Positions 33,916-43,150 are shown, counted from the first letter of the stretch. The stretch: 64,000 bases of DNA from Candidatus Eiseniibacteriota bacterium (GCA_024276995.1 JAJRWB010000043.1:66830-130829), one strand, 5' to 3'. The notes: generated by a model from the sequence alone, not told the origin. Program-made: numbers and translations.

Positions 33916-35256
33916 ATGTGCCGACCGGTATTTTTCAGGGGAATCGCAGCGGCCCTCGTCGCAATCGCCTGCGGGTGCGGTGGTGGAGAGCGCGCCGGCG
34001 CGCCGCTCAATCTGCTGTTGATCACGGTCGACACGTTGCGCCCCGACCGGCTCGGGTGCTACGGGAACGAGCGGGCGCGAACGCCGTCGATCGATGCCCT
34101 TGCCGCGAGGGGGGCGACGGTGGCGACCGCCGCCACGTCGATCCCCGCCACGATCCCGAGCCTCTCGTCGCTTCACTCGTCCGCGCCCCCGTCGGAACGA
34201 GGACTCTTTGGGAACAGGGATATCCTCCCGCCCGACGCGGTCACCCTGGCGGAAGCACTCCGCGACGCGGGGTATGCCACCGAGGCGATCGTTTATGGCA
34301 TCCCTTCCCAGGGGCGGGGTCTCGAACAGGGATTCCTCCGCTACAACGGCGCGCCGCCGGGGGAGGGGACACTCCCTTCGGTCGGTTTCGGCGACGCCTC
34401 GGAAGTGGCGGAGCGGTTCGCGAAATGGGCGACCGATCCACCGGAAGAGCCCTTCTTCCTCTGGGTCCACTTCTGGGACCCCCACCAGGACTACACCCCG
34501 CCGGAGCGATTCGCCGCCCTCTACGGCAGCCGCCGGGAAGGTTACTCCACCATGACGCAGTTCAGCGACATCTTCCATGGTGCCGCCGACCTGTCGCCCG
34601 AGGAGCTGGCGAACAGCCTCGGCCTGTACGACGGAGAGATCGCGTATGTCGACGAGAAGGTGGGGGAGATTCTCGCCGCCATCGACGGGAGCGGCCTTGC
34701 CGGGCGGACGGTGACGGCGTTCTCCGCCGACCATGGCGAGGATTTCCATGAGCACCACCGCTACGTCGGCCACGGCCGCTTCTTCTATGAGAGCGCCCTG
34801 CGCATCCCGATGATGATCGCCGGTCCGAACGTCGATCCGGGAAGCGTCGTCGGGGGGACGGTGCGGATCATCGACCTCGCACCGACGCTGCTCCGCCTTC
34901 TCGACGTCGAGCGACCGGCGGCGTTTCGCGGGAGGAGCTTCGCCGGAAGTCTCGCCGGTGGGGTGGTCCGGTCGCCGGGGCCCGTATTCTCCCTCCTCGA
35001 GGACGGTTCGATGATGGTCCGTTCCGGCTCGTGGAAGCTCGCTGTTCACCGGCAGACATCGACGGTGGAGCTGTACGACATCGACGCCGATCCGGGCGAA
35101 AGGGTGAATCTCGAGGCGGTGGAGGATTCCACGGAGAAGGCGCTCGAGGGAAAGCTCCGGAAGTGGGCCCTCACCTTCGCCGACAAGGCGGCCGCGCCCC
35201 GAAAGCTTCCCAAGCCGTTCGAGGAGCGTCTGCGCGCCCTCGGTTACATCGACTAG
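33916..35256 (+). CDS. Sulfatase-fold lipoprotein hydrolase
   Basis: This 446-residue protein belongs to the alkaline phosphatase/sulfatase superfamily. A lipobox-like end of the signal peptide (VAIACGCGG) suggests a lipoprotein. The metal-binding start LLITVDTLRPDRLGCYGN is typical, and later ligands lie in FSADHGEDFHEHH. At the nucleophile position the sequence reads SIPATIPSLSSL, with no C/S-x-P-x-R formylglycine motif, so a Thr nucleophile is more likely than a modified Cys. It may therefore be a phosphodiesterase/transferase and not a true sulfatase. It is divergent from the beta-barrel gene. Confidence 0.85.
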   Translation: MCRPVFFRGIAAALVAIACGCGGGERAGAPLNLLLITVDTLRPDRLGCYGNERARTPSIDALAARGATVATAATSIPATIPSLSSLHSSAPPSERGLFGNRDILPPDAVTLAEALRDAGYATEAIVYGIPSQGRGLEQGFLRYNGAPPGEGTLPSVGFGDASEVAERFAKWATDPPEEPFFLWVHFWDPHQDYTPPERFAALYGSRREGYSTMTQFSDIFHGAADLSPEELANSLGLYDGEIAYVDEKVGEILAAIDGSGLAGRTVTAFSADHGEDFHEHHRYVGHGRFFYESALRIPMMIAGPNVDPGSVVGGTVRIIDLAPTLLRLLDVERPAAFRGRSFAGSLAGGVVRSPGPVFSLLEDGSMMVRSGSWKLAVHRQTSTVELYDIDADPGERVNLEAVEDSTEKALEGKLRKWALTFADKAAAPRKLPKPFEERLRALGYID

Positions 35257-35338
35257 GCCGTCTCCTCCCCAGCAGGCGGCGCGGCGCCCCCCGCCGCTGC
35301 TCAACTCGCCCCCGATTCCCGCTGATCCTAGGGGAGAA

Positions 35339-35746
35339 ATGCTGTTTGTTCCGATGGAGGCGAATGTCTTGAAGGGGGCCCTGTTCAGCACGGAGAAGAA
35401 CAACTACACGCTCTACGGGGCGCTTTTCGGGCTGCTCTTTCTGGTTGTCGCCACGGTCTTCGATGCCCGCTTCCGCTGGGGACACGTCTCCCCGTCGATG
35501 CTGGCGACGGCGCAGCTCGCCGACCCGCTCCTGTGGATCATCGATACGGCGCCTTTCTTCCTCGGCTTCTTCGCGCGCATCGGCGGCATCCGGCAGGATC
35601 GGCTGCACGAGGCGCTCGACGGGCGGGACGACGTGATTCGCCGCCAGACGGAAGACCTGAGAGAGGCGCTCGCCGGGGCGGAAGAGGCGAACCGCGCGAA
35701 GAGCACTTTCCTCGCCAGCATGAGCCACTCATTCGCACGCCGATGA
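35339..35746 (+). CDS. Hybrid histidine kinase, N-terminal fragment (frameshifted)
   Basis: This 135-residue fragment holds two membrane segments ([19 protein letters not shown] and [18 protein letters not shown]), a coiled linker ([21 protein letters not shown]) and the beginning of the H-box, [11 protein letters not shown], including the phospho-accepting His. Directly after that His codon (35726-35728) only two bases (35729-35730) occupy the space where the Glu codon of SHEIRTPMNG belongs. The frame therefore runs into a stop (SFARR*). The rest of the kinase continues in the next frame from 35731. This is a frameshift mutation or a sequence error. Confidence 0.8.
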   Translation: MLFVPMEANVLKGALFSTEKNNYTLYGALFGLLFLVVATVFDARFRWGHVSPSMLATAQLADPLLWIIDTAPFFLGFFARIGGIRQDRLHEALDGRDDVIRRQTEDLREALAGAEEANRAKSTFLASMSHSFARR

Positions 35747-37287
35747 ACGGCATTATCGGGATGAACGATCTTCTCCTCGAGACCGAGTTGACGGCGGAGC
35801 AGGAGGAGTACGCCGACGCGGTTCGGAGCAGCGGTGAGGCGCTTCTAGCATTGATCAACGACATACTCGATTTTTCCAAGATCGAGGCGGGAAAACTCGA
35901 AATCGAGAGCGTCGACTTCGAACTGGTCGACCTGGTGGAGGAAACGGTGGCGCTCCTGGCGCACAAGGTGTCGGGGTGCGATCTCGAGCTGCTCGTCGAG
36001 GTCGATCCCGCCGTTCCCCGGTACGTGCGCGGCGATCCGACGCGACTTCGCCAGGTGTTGACGAACCTGATCGGGAACGCGCTGAAGTTCACCGAAAAAG
36101 GGGAGATCCACGTGACGGCGGAGCTTCTGTCGCGTGGGGAGGGCGAAGAGGGGAGCGCCGTCCGTTTCGCCGTCAGGGATACCGGGATCGGCATCCCGCC
36201 CGAGGCGCAGAAGAAGCTGTTCATAAAGTTCAGCCAGGCCGATTCGTCGACCACCCGGAAGTACGGCGGCACCGGGCTCGGCCTCGCCATCTGCCGGCAG
36301 CTCGCCCGGTTGATGGGGGGGGACGTGGAAGTCGAAAGCACGGCGGGGGAAGGATCGACGTTTTCCTTCACTCTCCCGCTTCGCGAAGCGGAGTCGACCC
36401 CCTCGTCGCAGAGGATCGCCGCGCCTCCGGCGGCGTGCTTCCAGGATCTGCTGGTCTTCGTCATCGACGACAACCGGACGAACAGGACGATCCTCCGGAA
36501 AGGTCTCGAGGGGGTGGGGTGCGATGTGGAGACCGCCGCCGGCGGGGAAGCGGGTCTCGCGGCGATCCGTCGCCGGCTTGATTCGACCCGACCGTTCCGG
36601 TTCGTCCTTCTCGACATGATGATGCCGGAAATGGACGGCATGGAGACGGCCCGCGTGATCCAGAGAGAGCGGTTCGATCCGTCACCGGTAATCATCATGA
36701 TCTCGAGCATCGGAAACCGCCCGGCGCGCGCGGAAATCGAGGAGGCGGGGATCGCGAAGTGGATCGCGAAGCCGGTGCGCCGGAAGATGCTCCTCGCCGA
36801 ACTCGGCCGATGGATGGGAGCGTCCGGTCGCCCCTGCTCCGGCGTCGACGTGCGGCCTCTTCTCGAGAAGATCGGATGGCGCCGGGAGAGTCCGCCGCGC
36901 ATTCTCGTCGCGGAGGACAACCCGGTGAACCGGAAGCTCGCCGAGCGGCTCCTCGCGAAACTCGGCCTTGACGCGAAGGTGGTCGACGACGGCGCCGAGG
37001 CGGTGGACGCGTGTCGCGCCGGCGAATACGATTGCATCCTGATGGATGTGCAGATGCCCCGCATGGACGGTCTCGAGGCGACCGGTCTCATCCGTCGGGA
37101 AGAAGTGGGAAGGGAAGGGCACGTACCGATCATCGCCCTCACGGCGAACGCGATGAAGGGGGACCGGGAACGGTTTCTCGCGGCCGGGATGGACGACTAC
37201 GTGGCGAAACCGATCCGGAGGGGCGAGATAGTGCGGGCACTCGAAAACGTGCTTTCGAAAACGAACCGGGCCGCCAGGACTGTCTGA
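35743..37287 (+). CDS. Hybrid histidine kinase, C-terminal fragment (HisKA, HATPase, two receiver domains)
   Basis: This fragment continues the frameshifted kinase from the middle of the H-box ([13 protein letters not shown] at 35731). In order it holds the rest of HisKA ([16 protein letters not shown]), an HATPase with [22 protein letters not shown] and [10 protein letters not shown], and two receiver domains. The phospho-acceptor Asp of the first lies in [13 protein letters not shown] and that of the second in [13 protein letters not shown]. The partner output is unknown. The first ATG after the frameshift is at 35743, so an independently translated product would lack the His and could not autophosphorylate. 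With the frame restored the full protein would have about 650 residues. Confidence 0.8.
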   Translation: MNGIIGMNDLLLETELTAEQEEYADAVRSSGEALLALINDILDFSKIEAGKLEIESVDFELVDLVEETVALLAHKVSGCDLELLVEVDPAVPRYVRGDPTRLRQVLTNLIGNALKFTEKGEIHVTAELLSRGEGEEGSAVRFAVRDTGIGIPPEAQKKLFIKFSQADSSTTRKYGGTGLGLAICRQLARLMGGDVEVESTAGEGSTFSFTLPLREAESTPSSQRIAAPPAACFQDLLVFVIDDNRTNRTILRKGLEGVGCDVETAAGGEAGLAAIRRRLDSTRPFRFVLLDMMMPEMDGMETARVIQRERFDPSPVIIMISSIGNRPARAEIEEAGIAKWIAKPVRRKMLLAELGRWMGASGRPCSGVDVRPLLEKIGWRRESPPRILVAEDNPVNRKLAERLLAKLGLDAKVVDDGAEAVDACRAGEYDCILMDVQMPRMDGLEATGLIRREEVGREGHVPIIALTANAMKGDRERFLAAGMDDYVAKPIRRGEIVRALENVLSKTNRAARTV

Positions 37288-37324
37288 GCCGATCGTCGTC
37301 CGTTCCGGGTGCGTTCCCGTGCGG

Positions 37325-38785
37325 CTACGCCGTTGCGCGACCCTCTTCACTCCGCCCCGTCGTCATCAGGCTCACCGCAACGGTGAATACGAGAGAAAAG
37401 ACGAACGTGGCGAACTTCAGGTCGATCGCGTCGTTCAACGCGCCGACATTGTTCCAGATGATGTTGGAGATCGTGCCGGCGAGCATCCCGGCGAGTGCTC
37501 CGGAACGGGTGATCCGTTTCCACCGGAGCGACAGGAGAAGGGGTGGTCCGAAGGAGGAGCCGAGGCCCGCCCAGGCGTACGCCACCATGTCGTAGATCAT
37601 CTCCTTGCTCGAGAAGGCGAGGACGAGCGCCACCAGGGCGACGCCGAGGGTGGCGAGGCGGCTGACGAGGAGGATCTTCTTTCCGTCCGTCTTCTCCTTT
37701 CCGAGAATGCGGACGTAGAAATCCTCCACCACCGCCGACGTGGCGACGAGGAGCTGCGAGTCGGCGGTCGACATCATCGCCGCCACGGCGCCGGCGATGA
37801 AGATCCCCGCGAGCCAGCCGGGGAGGAGGAACTTCGCCACCAAGGGCATCACCATTTCAGGGTCGGCGAGGTCGGGGCCGAGGAGGCCGACGCCGACCAT
37901 GCCGACGAGGGGCGCCGACCAGTACGCCACGAGCACCCAGCCGATCGCAACGCCCGCCCCCGTCTTCAGCTGGCGCACCCCTTTCGCCGCCATGTACCGG
38001 GTGAGCAGGTGCGGCTGGCCGAGATAGCCGAATCCCCACGAGAGCGAACCGATCATCACGCCGAAGAGGAACGCCGCGCCCGTTTTTCCGCCCGAGAGGG
38101 TGAGCATCTCGGGGGCGCGAGCGGCGAGCGATTCGACGAACGCCGCCGGCCCGCCGAGGTGGAGGATGCCGACCACCGGGAGGATCACCGCCACCGCCGC
38201 CATGAGCAGTCCCTGGAGGACGTCGGTCCACACCACGGCGAGGAGCCCGCCCATGAGGGTGTACGACGTGACCACAAGCGCCCCGAGAATCAGCCCCCAG
38301 CCGTTACTCAGCCCGAAGGTGGCGGTGAGTATTTTCGCGCCGCCGACGAACTGGGCGGCCACGTAGGCGGTGTAAAAGAAGAGGATGATCACCATCGACA
38401 CGGAGCGGAGGATCCTCGCGTGATCGCCGAAGCGCATCTCGAAATAGTCGGGGATCGTGAGGGCGCCGAGCTTCTCGGTGAGCCTGCGCAAAGGGATCGC
38501 GATGAGAATCCACGAGGTGAAGATGCCTGCGGCACTCCCGATGACCGTCCAGTACTCGGTGAAGCCGGCGGCGTACGCCGCCCCGGGAAGGCCGAGGAGG
38601 AACCAGGCGCTCTCCCCGGAGGCGCGTTCGCTGATCGCCGTGGCCACCGCGCCGAGACGGCACCCGGCGAGGAGGAAGTCGTCGAGCCGGCGCATCATCC
38701 GGCTCGCCCAGATGCCGAGGAAAAGGACGATCACCAGGTAGCCGAGAAGGCCGAAGAGGAGGGAGGTGTCGAGGCCGCCGCTCAC
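37325..38785 (-). CDS. Sodium:solute symporter (SSS, PutP-like)
   Basis: This 486-residue symporter has about 13 hydrophobic segments. Family features include ISERASGESAWFLLGLPGAAYAAG, WTDVLQGLLMA, and the sodium-site region AGAVAAMMSTADSQLLVATSAVVED. It resembles PutP, the Na+/proline symporter; the substrate is not certain. The GTG start overlaps the stop of a 31-residue membrane protein gene as GTGA, so the two are probably co-translated. An ATG-initiated longer form upstream is unlikely. Confidence 0.9.
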   Translation of the reverse strand: MSGGLDTSLLFGLLGYLVIVLFLGIWASRMMRRLDDFLLAGCRLGAVATAISERASGESAWFLLGLPGAAYAAGFTEYWTVIGSAAGIFTSWILIAIPLRRLTEKLGALTIPDYFEMRFGDHARILRSVSMVIILFFYTAYVAAQFVGGAKILTATFGLSNGWGLILGALVVTSYTLMGGLLAVVWTDVLQGLLMAAVAVILPVVGILHLGGPAAFVESLAARAPEMLTLSGGKTGAAFLFGVMIGSLSWGFGYLGQPHLLTRYMAAKGVRQLKTGAGVAIGWVLVAYWSAPLVGMVGVGLLGPDLADPEMVMPLVAKFLLPGWLAGIFIAGAVAAMMSTADSQLLVATSAVVEDFYVRILGKEKTDGKKILLVSRLATLGVALVALVLAFSSKEMIYDMVAYAWAGLGSSFGPPLLLSLRWKRITRSGALAGMLAGTISNIIWNNVGALNDAIDLKFATFVFSLVFTVAVSLMTTGRSEEGRATA

Positions 38786-38877
38786 TCGTCGTCTCCCCCA
38801 CGGACGATATACGCCACGGTGAGGGCGAAGAGAATGAGCCACGCGCCGACGACGACGATCAACGTGGAATACGGCAA
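38782..38877 (-). CDS. 31-residue membrane partner of the sodium symporter
   Basis: This tiny gene is a TTG-started frame of 31 codons. The protein LPYSTLIVVVGAWLILFALTVA... has one transmembrane helix and a charged GGDDE tail. A strong Shine-Dalgarno GGGAGGAG lies 5 bp before the TTG. Its stop overlaps the symporter GTG (GTGA), which is typical of coupled subunits. Many sodium symporters have small accessory proteins of this size. Confidence 0.7.
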   Translation of the reverse strand: MPYSTLIVVVGAWLILFALTVAYIVRGGDDE

Positions 38878-38960
38878 GACGACTCCTCCCTTCGGGGGGA
38901 TCGTATGCAGCGCGAGGGGGCGTGTCAACTCGGGAGGAGGGGGCGCGAGCCGGCGTCGTG

Positions 38961-39446
38961 CTAACGAGGCCGGTCTTCCGATGTGCGCCCCGAAGCGTTC
39001 TCCCTGCGGACCGATTGCACCACGTTGTCGAGCTGTTCGAGAAAGCGTGACCGGTCCCGTTTTCCGAGGGGCGGCGGGCCGCCCCTCACCTCGCCCGCCT
39101 CGCGCAGGTCGGCCATCAGGTCGCGCGTCGCCACGGCGTCGCCGATGTTCTCTTCGGTGAAGAGGCGGCCCGTGGGACCGAGCACACGGGCGCCCTCTTT
39201 CAGGCACCGGCTCGCCAGGGGGACGTCGGAGGTGATCACGATGTCGCCGGCGCCGGCGAGCTCGACGATCCGGTCGTCCGCCTCGTCGAAGCCGGCGCCC
39301 ACCACGTCGAGGGTGATCCGCCGATCGGGCGGCACGCGCATCCACGAATTGGCCACCACGGTGACGGCGAGATCGTATCGCGCGGCGACACGGTAGACCT
39401 CCTGCTTGACCGGGCAGGCGTCCGCGTCGATGAAGATATGAAGCAT
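38961..39446 (-). CDS. YaiI/YqxD (DUF188) family protein
   Basis: This is a 161-residue DUF188 protein. The N-terminus MLHIFIDADACPVKQE, the segment VVGAGFDEADDRIVELA and DIVITSDVPLASRCLKEGA are family signatures of a PIN-like fold with clustered acidic residues. The biological function is not known. The last 40 residues are charged and probably disordered. It is upstream of and on the same strand as the symporter pair. Confidence 0.92.
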   Translation of the reverse strand: MLHIFIDADACPVKQEVYRVAARYDLAVTVVANSWMRVPPDRRITLDVVGAGFDEADDRIVELAGAGDIVITSDVPLASRCLKEGARVLGPTGRLFTEENIGDAVATRDLMADLREAGEVRGGPPPLGKRDRSRFLEQLDNVVQSVRRENASGRTSEDRPR

Positions 39447-39908
39447 GGCAAGCCCTCATGTCTGCGCGAGATCTTCGAGGATCATGCTGATCCGTGATCA
39501 CGAGAGACGCCGAATTCATCCGGCTCCTCGATTCTACCGCCTCGGATGCTGCAAAGGGAGAGTTCTCCGCCCATTTCCTTGAAGGTCGGCAAGGGCATTC
39601 GCTCTCCCGGTCCGATTCTCCCGGTGAGCAATGTTTACCCGGGCTTGCTGCGGCGCGACGGGTTTCTTCCCGTCGTGCAAAATAAGTAACCCTATAATTG
39701 GTAATTGACTTGATCCTACTTGGTCGATGTGCTAACATAATTCCCGGTCGATTGTGAAACGCCGGTTCTAAATGCGTCCGGCGCACGTCATTGCCCGGTT
39801 TTCTTCTCGAAGCAGTCCCGAAGGTGCCAGTTCTCCGGCCGGTGCTCCGTTGGAGGACTTTCTTCCCGGGAATATCGGGTAGGTATTCAATTGGAAGGAG
39901 GCGCCAGC
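39447..39908 (+). promoter_or_regulatory. Gene-free region with a promoter for the PPC-domain protein
   Basis: This 462-bp gap shows no believable gene. On the plus strand TTGATC (39710-39715), exactly 17 bp and TAACAT (39733-39738) make a plausible promoter. The area 39675-39740 is clearly more AT-rich than its surroundings. A 10-bp hairpin (39653-39662 with 39669-39678, one G-U pair) lies just upstream and may end transcription or be part of a regulatory element. Confidence 0.45.
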
Positions 39909-40901
39909 TTGAAACACTGCTATCGTATCGGAATCGCGGTGCTCGTCGCGGCCATGATGGTCGTGCTCGCCGTTCCGGCGCTCGCCGCCGGGATCGAGAA
40001 GAAGGATCTACACAATCAGCCCGGGACTTCCCCCTCCGTCGGTCTCCTCGACTGCACCGGCGCGGCCGAGCTTTTCTGCGGTGGTACGGCTCTCGCGGGC
40101 GACAACACCGGCCACGCGAACAACGTGGTGAACTACGGCTGTTCGGGGTTGAATGAGAACGGCGGCGAGGATGTGTATTACTTCACCCTCGCGTCGGAAA
40201 GCCAGGTCACGATCACACTGACTCCCGATGCCGCCGATCTCGATCTGTGGCTTCTCGGCTCGTGTGACGAGGCAGCCTGTCTCACCTATTCCGCGGGCGT
40301 CAGCACCGAGACGATCACCGAATGTCTCCCCGCGGGAACATACTATGTCGTTGTCGACGGCTACGGCAGCACGTACCCGGGCGCAGAAGGCTCGTATACG
40401 ATCGCCCTCGAGTGCGCCAGCTGTCCTTCGGCACCCGACCCGGTCCAGGGCGGTGAGACATGCGCGGACGCGGTCAGCCTCGGCGATTGGCTGCACGGCA
40501 ATGCGTTCAACATCGCGTACGACTGCACCGGCTTCACTAACGACTATGACGAAGACTACAACTGCGGCCAGTATGGATCTTCCGGTGAGGACATGGTCTA
40601 CTCGGTCTGCCTCCAGCCGGGAGGAACGATCGACATCACCCAGACGGGCGATACCGACATGGTTCTCTGGATGGTGGAGGATTGCGGGAACCTGACGACG
40701 TGCGTCGCCAGCTCGGACAACTGCTGCACCGGCGCGGACGAGCATTTCACGTATACCAGCGTCGCCGGCGGCACGTACTTCATCATCGTGGATGGTTACA
40801 CGCTAGGTCCGGTCGGCACGATTTCGGGTACGATCGACGGCTTCTGTACCACGCCGACCGGGACCGAATCCTGGGGTGGGGTGAAAGAACTGTTCCGGTA
40901 A
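39909..40901 (+). CDS. Secreted protein with two PPC-type domains and a WGxxKxxFR tail
   Basis: This 330-residue exported protein has a signal peptide (IGIAVLVAAMMVVLAVPALAA) and two bacterial pre-peptidase C-terminal (PPC-like) beta domains. The first shows EDVYYFTLASESQVTITLT, DLDLWLLGSC and GTYYVVVDGY. The second shows EDMVYSVCLQPGGTIDIT and GTYFIIVDGY. It is rich in paired cysteines. It ends in ESWGGVKELFR, which matches the ends of both repeats of the lipoprotein at 14608-15837. The TTG at 39909 is chosen because GGAGG lies seven bases upstream; the TTG at 39891 would include that Shine-Dalgarno. Confidence 0.78.
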   Translation: MKHCYRIGIAVLVAAMMVVLAVPALAAGIEKKDLHNQPGTSPSVGLLDCTGAAELFCGGTALAGDNTGHANNVVNYGCSGLNENGGEDVYYFTLASESQVTITLTPDAADLDLWLLGSCDEAACLTYSAGVSTETITECLPAGTYYVVVDGYGSTYPGAEGSYTIALECASCPSAPDPVQGGETCADAVSLGDWLHGNAFNIAYDCTGFTNDYDEDYNCGQYGSSGEDMVYSVCLQPGGTIDITQTGDTDMVLWMVEDCGNLTTCVASSDNCCTGADEHFTYTSVAGGTYFIIVDGYTLGPVGTISGTIDGFCTTPTGTESWGGVKELFR

Positions 40902-40931
40902 ACCGAAACATCGCAGCACCGTCGTGCGAAA

Positions 40932-40959
40932 AAGCGGGCGTCCCTCGGGGCGCCCGCTT
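40932..40959 (+). terminator. Terminator after the PPC-domain gene
   Basis: AAGCGGGCG (40932-40940) and CGCCCGCTT (40951-40959) form a perfect 9-bp stem with a 10-base loop, 30 bp after the stop codon. Confidence 0.65.
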
Positions 40960-41018
40960 CGCGAAACGGCCGAGAAAACCGGGGAAGGGGGGACGGGCGA
41001 CGAGAGGGTTTTCTTCCG

Positions 41019-41047
41019 TTGACACCGGTTTTCGATTTTCCTAGGGT
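41019..41047 (+). promoter_or_regulatory. Promoter of the NSS transporter gene
   Basis: A perfect TTGACA -35 (41019-41024), exactly 17 bp and TAGGGT (41042-41047) lie 70 bp before the transporter start. Confidence 0.5.
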
Positions 41048-41117
41048 CATCTGCAGTTTCGCGGCCCCTTACCGGCCGCCCGGCAGCCCGCTTGACCAGG
41101 CCGAATGCGAGGAACCG

Positions 41118-42683
41118 ATGGAACACGCTCCGCGGGGACAATGGAAGTCGAAGGTCGGCTTCATCATGGCCGCGTCCGGTTCGGCCATCGGCCTCGGCAA
41201 CATCGTCTTCTTCAGCGCCAACGCGTACCGCTTCGGCGCCGGCGCGTTCTACATTCCCTACCTGATCGCCCTCTTCGTCATGGGTGTCCCGGTGATGATG
41301 CTCGAACTCGGCCTCGGCCACCGCGCGCGCCGCGGTTTCCCCGAGGCGATGTACGGCGTGGCGGGAATCAAGGGGGAGTGGGTCGGTTGGTTCTGCCTGC
41401 TGAACGCCGCGGTGATCACCATGTACTACATCACCATCCTCGGGGGGGTGCTCGGCATGTGGATCGGCGCGTTCGGCTCCCTCTGGCAGGGCCACGCGGT
41501 GCCCGCCTTCGGCCTGGCCGAGGGAACGCTCTCCAACTCGATGTCGTATTTCTTCAACATGATCTCCCGCTACGACACGATCGCCTACGTGGTGATCGTC
41601 TGGTTCCTGAACGGGCTGATCGTCTGGTGGGGCACCAAGTCGATCGAGAAATCGGTCAAGGTATTCGTCCCTCTCATGTGGATCTTCATGATCGTCCTGA
41701 TCGTTCGCGGGCTGACGCTCCCCCACGGCACGAACGGGCTGATGCTCCTGTTCACGCCCGACTTCGAGGTGATGAAGAACCCGGTGGTCTGGCAGGGGGC
41801 GTTTTCCCAGATCTTCTTCACATTGTCCCTCGGTTTCGGCATCATGGCGACGTACGCCTCGTATCTCCCGAAAGATTCCGACCAGACGTCGAACGCGTTC
41901 ACCATCTCGTTTCTCAACTGTTCGTTCGAATACATCGCGGGTCTGGCGATCTTCTCGCTCCTTTTCTGTTTCGCCGTGGTGCCGAACGCCTCGACATTGA
42001 GCATGACCTTCTTCGTCATCCCCGAGGGACTCGGCGCATTCCCCGTGGGGGCGCAGCTTTTCGGTATTCTCTTCTACACGCTCCTGCTCACCGCGGGACT
42101 CACGTCATCGGTCTCCCTCGTCGAAGCGCTCGGCGCCGGCGTGATCGACAAGTTCGGCGTCGGCCGCCGCCCGACGGTGATCGCCATCTGCCTGCTCGGC
42201 CTCGTCGGGTCGACATTCTTCGCGCTGCCGAAGGTGATCGACGGTTCTCTCGCGAACGACGGCACCCTCGGCCTTACACTCCTCGATCTTTTCGACCACT
42301 GGGCGTTTTCGTACGGACTCCTCTTGTGCGGCTTGCTCGAGTGCATCTTCGTCGGTTGGATCCTGGGGGCGGACAAGCTGAGGGAGTCGATCAACACGAC
42401 GTCGCGGATCCAGTTGAACCGTTCGTTCGATGTGCTGATCCGGTTCGTCATCCCGGCGGTGATTCTCACGATCCTCGGGTTTTCCGTGTGGAGCGAAGTC
42501 AACAGCGGCGGTCCTTACGGGTGGAACTTCGAGTTCGGCGCTCATCCGAACCTCCATATCGTCGTGCTCGCCGTGTGGATCATCTTCACCGCGTGCGGCG
42601 CCATGCTCCTCACGGCGGCGGGGGTATATCAAAGGAAGAGGAAAAGGGAGCGCGGCTCTCTTCTCGACGGGGTGGAAGGATGA
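41118..42683 (+). CDS. NSS/SNF-family sodium-dependent transporter
   Basis: This is a 521-residue neurotransmitter:sodium symporter-type protein. The N-terminal helix with the sodium and substrate unwinding, ASGSAIGLGNIVFFSANAYR, is diagnostic, and FSANAYRFGAGAFYIPYLI follows. Later features are FFTLSLGFGIMATYASYLP (TM6) and TAGLTSSVSLVEAL. It probably imports amino acids. GAGG precedes the ATG at 41118. It overlaps a small membrane protein gene by four bases (ATGA). Confidence 0.93.
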   Translation: MEHAPRGQWKSKVGFIMAASGSAIGLGNIVFFSANAYRFGAGAFYIPYLIALFVMGVPVMMLELGLGHRARRGFPEAMYGVAGIKGEWVGWFCLLNAAVITMYYITILGGVLGMWIGAFGSLWQGHAVPAFGLAEGTLSNSMSYFFNMISRYDTIAYVVIVWFLNGLIVWWGTKSIEKSVKVFVPLMWIFMIVLIVRGLTLPHGTNGLMLLFTPDFEVMKNPVVWQGAFSQIFFTLSLGFGIMATYASYLPKDSDQTSNAFTISFLNCSFEYIAGLAIFSLLFCFAVVPNASTLSMTFFVIPEGLGAFPVGAQLFGILFYTLLLTAGLTSSVSLVEALGAGVIDKFGVGRRPTVIAICLLGLVGSTFFALPKVIDGSLANDGTLGLTLLDLFDHWAFSYGLLLCGLLECIFVGWILGADKLRESINTTSRIQLNRSFDVLIRFVIPAVILTILGFSVWSEVNSGGPYGWNFEFGAHPNLHIVVLAVWIIFTACGAMLLTAAGVYQRKRKRERGSLLDGVEG

Positions 42684-43120
42684 CGGCGACGCGGGCCATG
42701 AAACAGCTCACGGCGGCGGCGGCGATCGTTCTCCTAGCGGCGGCCACGTCCGGCGCGGACGTGGCGCTCACCCTGGGCGACGACTTTCCCGAGCGCGGAA
42801 CGCCGGTGGAAGTGCGCCTGTCCGGCATGGAGCCGGGAGAGAGCTATTCGTTTTCGGTCACCTACCGCCCGAACAGCGAGACTTCCCGGGTGGAGAAGGT
42901 AGGTCTCTTCGACGATGCGGGAAGCGTTCTTTGGACCCCCACCGACGCGGGGATCACCACCCTTTCGGTGCTCGACGGCGCTGGGGAGACGGTGATCTCG
43001 AGGAACGCGGCGGTCCGTTTCGATTCTCCACCGGTGAGCGGTCTTCTCGTGATGATTCTCGCCGGCCTCCTCCTTTTCGGGGGGTCGACCGTCTCGATGA
43101 GGCGTGCCCTTGAAGGGTGA
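42680..43120 (+). CDS. Small membrane-anchored beta protein coupled to the NSS transporter
   Basis: This 146-residue protein has a signal peptide (MKQLTAAAAIVLLAAATSGA), an Ig-like or cupredoxin-like beta core (VEVRLSGMEPGESYSFSVTY, SVLWTPTDAGITTLSVLDG) and a C-terminal membrane helix (VSGLLVMILAGLLLFGGS). The ATG overlaps the transporter stop as ATGA. I do not recognise a named family. It may be a periplasmic accessory subunit of the transporter. Confidence 0.65.
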   Translation: MTATRAMKQLTAAAAIVLLAAATSGADVALTLGDDFPERGTPVEVRLSGMEPGESYSFSVTYRPNSETSRVEKVGLFDDAGSVLWTPTDAGITTLSVLDGAGETVISRNAAVRFDSPPVSGLLVMILAGLLLFGGSTVSMRRALEG

Positions 43121-43150
43121 CGTCGTCGGAAAAAAGGGCCAAAACCGGCC

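Noticed and set aside
39653-39678. c-di-GMP riboswitch in the gap before the PPC gene
   Set aside because: There is a hairpin followed by A-rich sequence, but the conserved GEMM blocks are not present.
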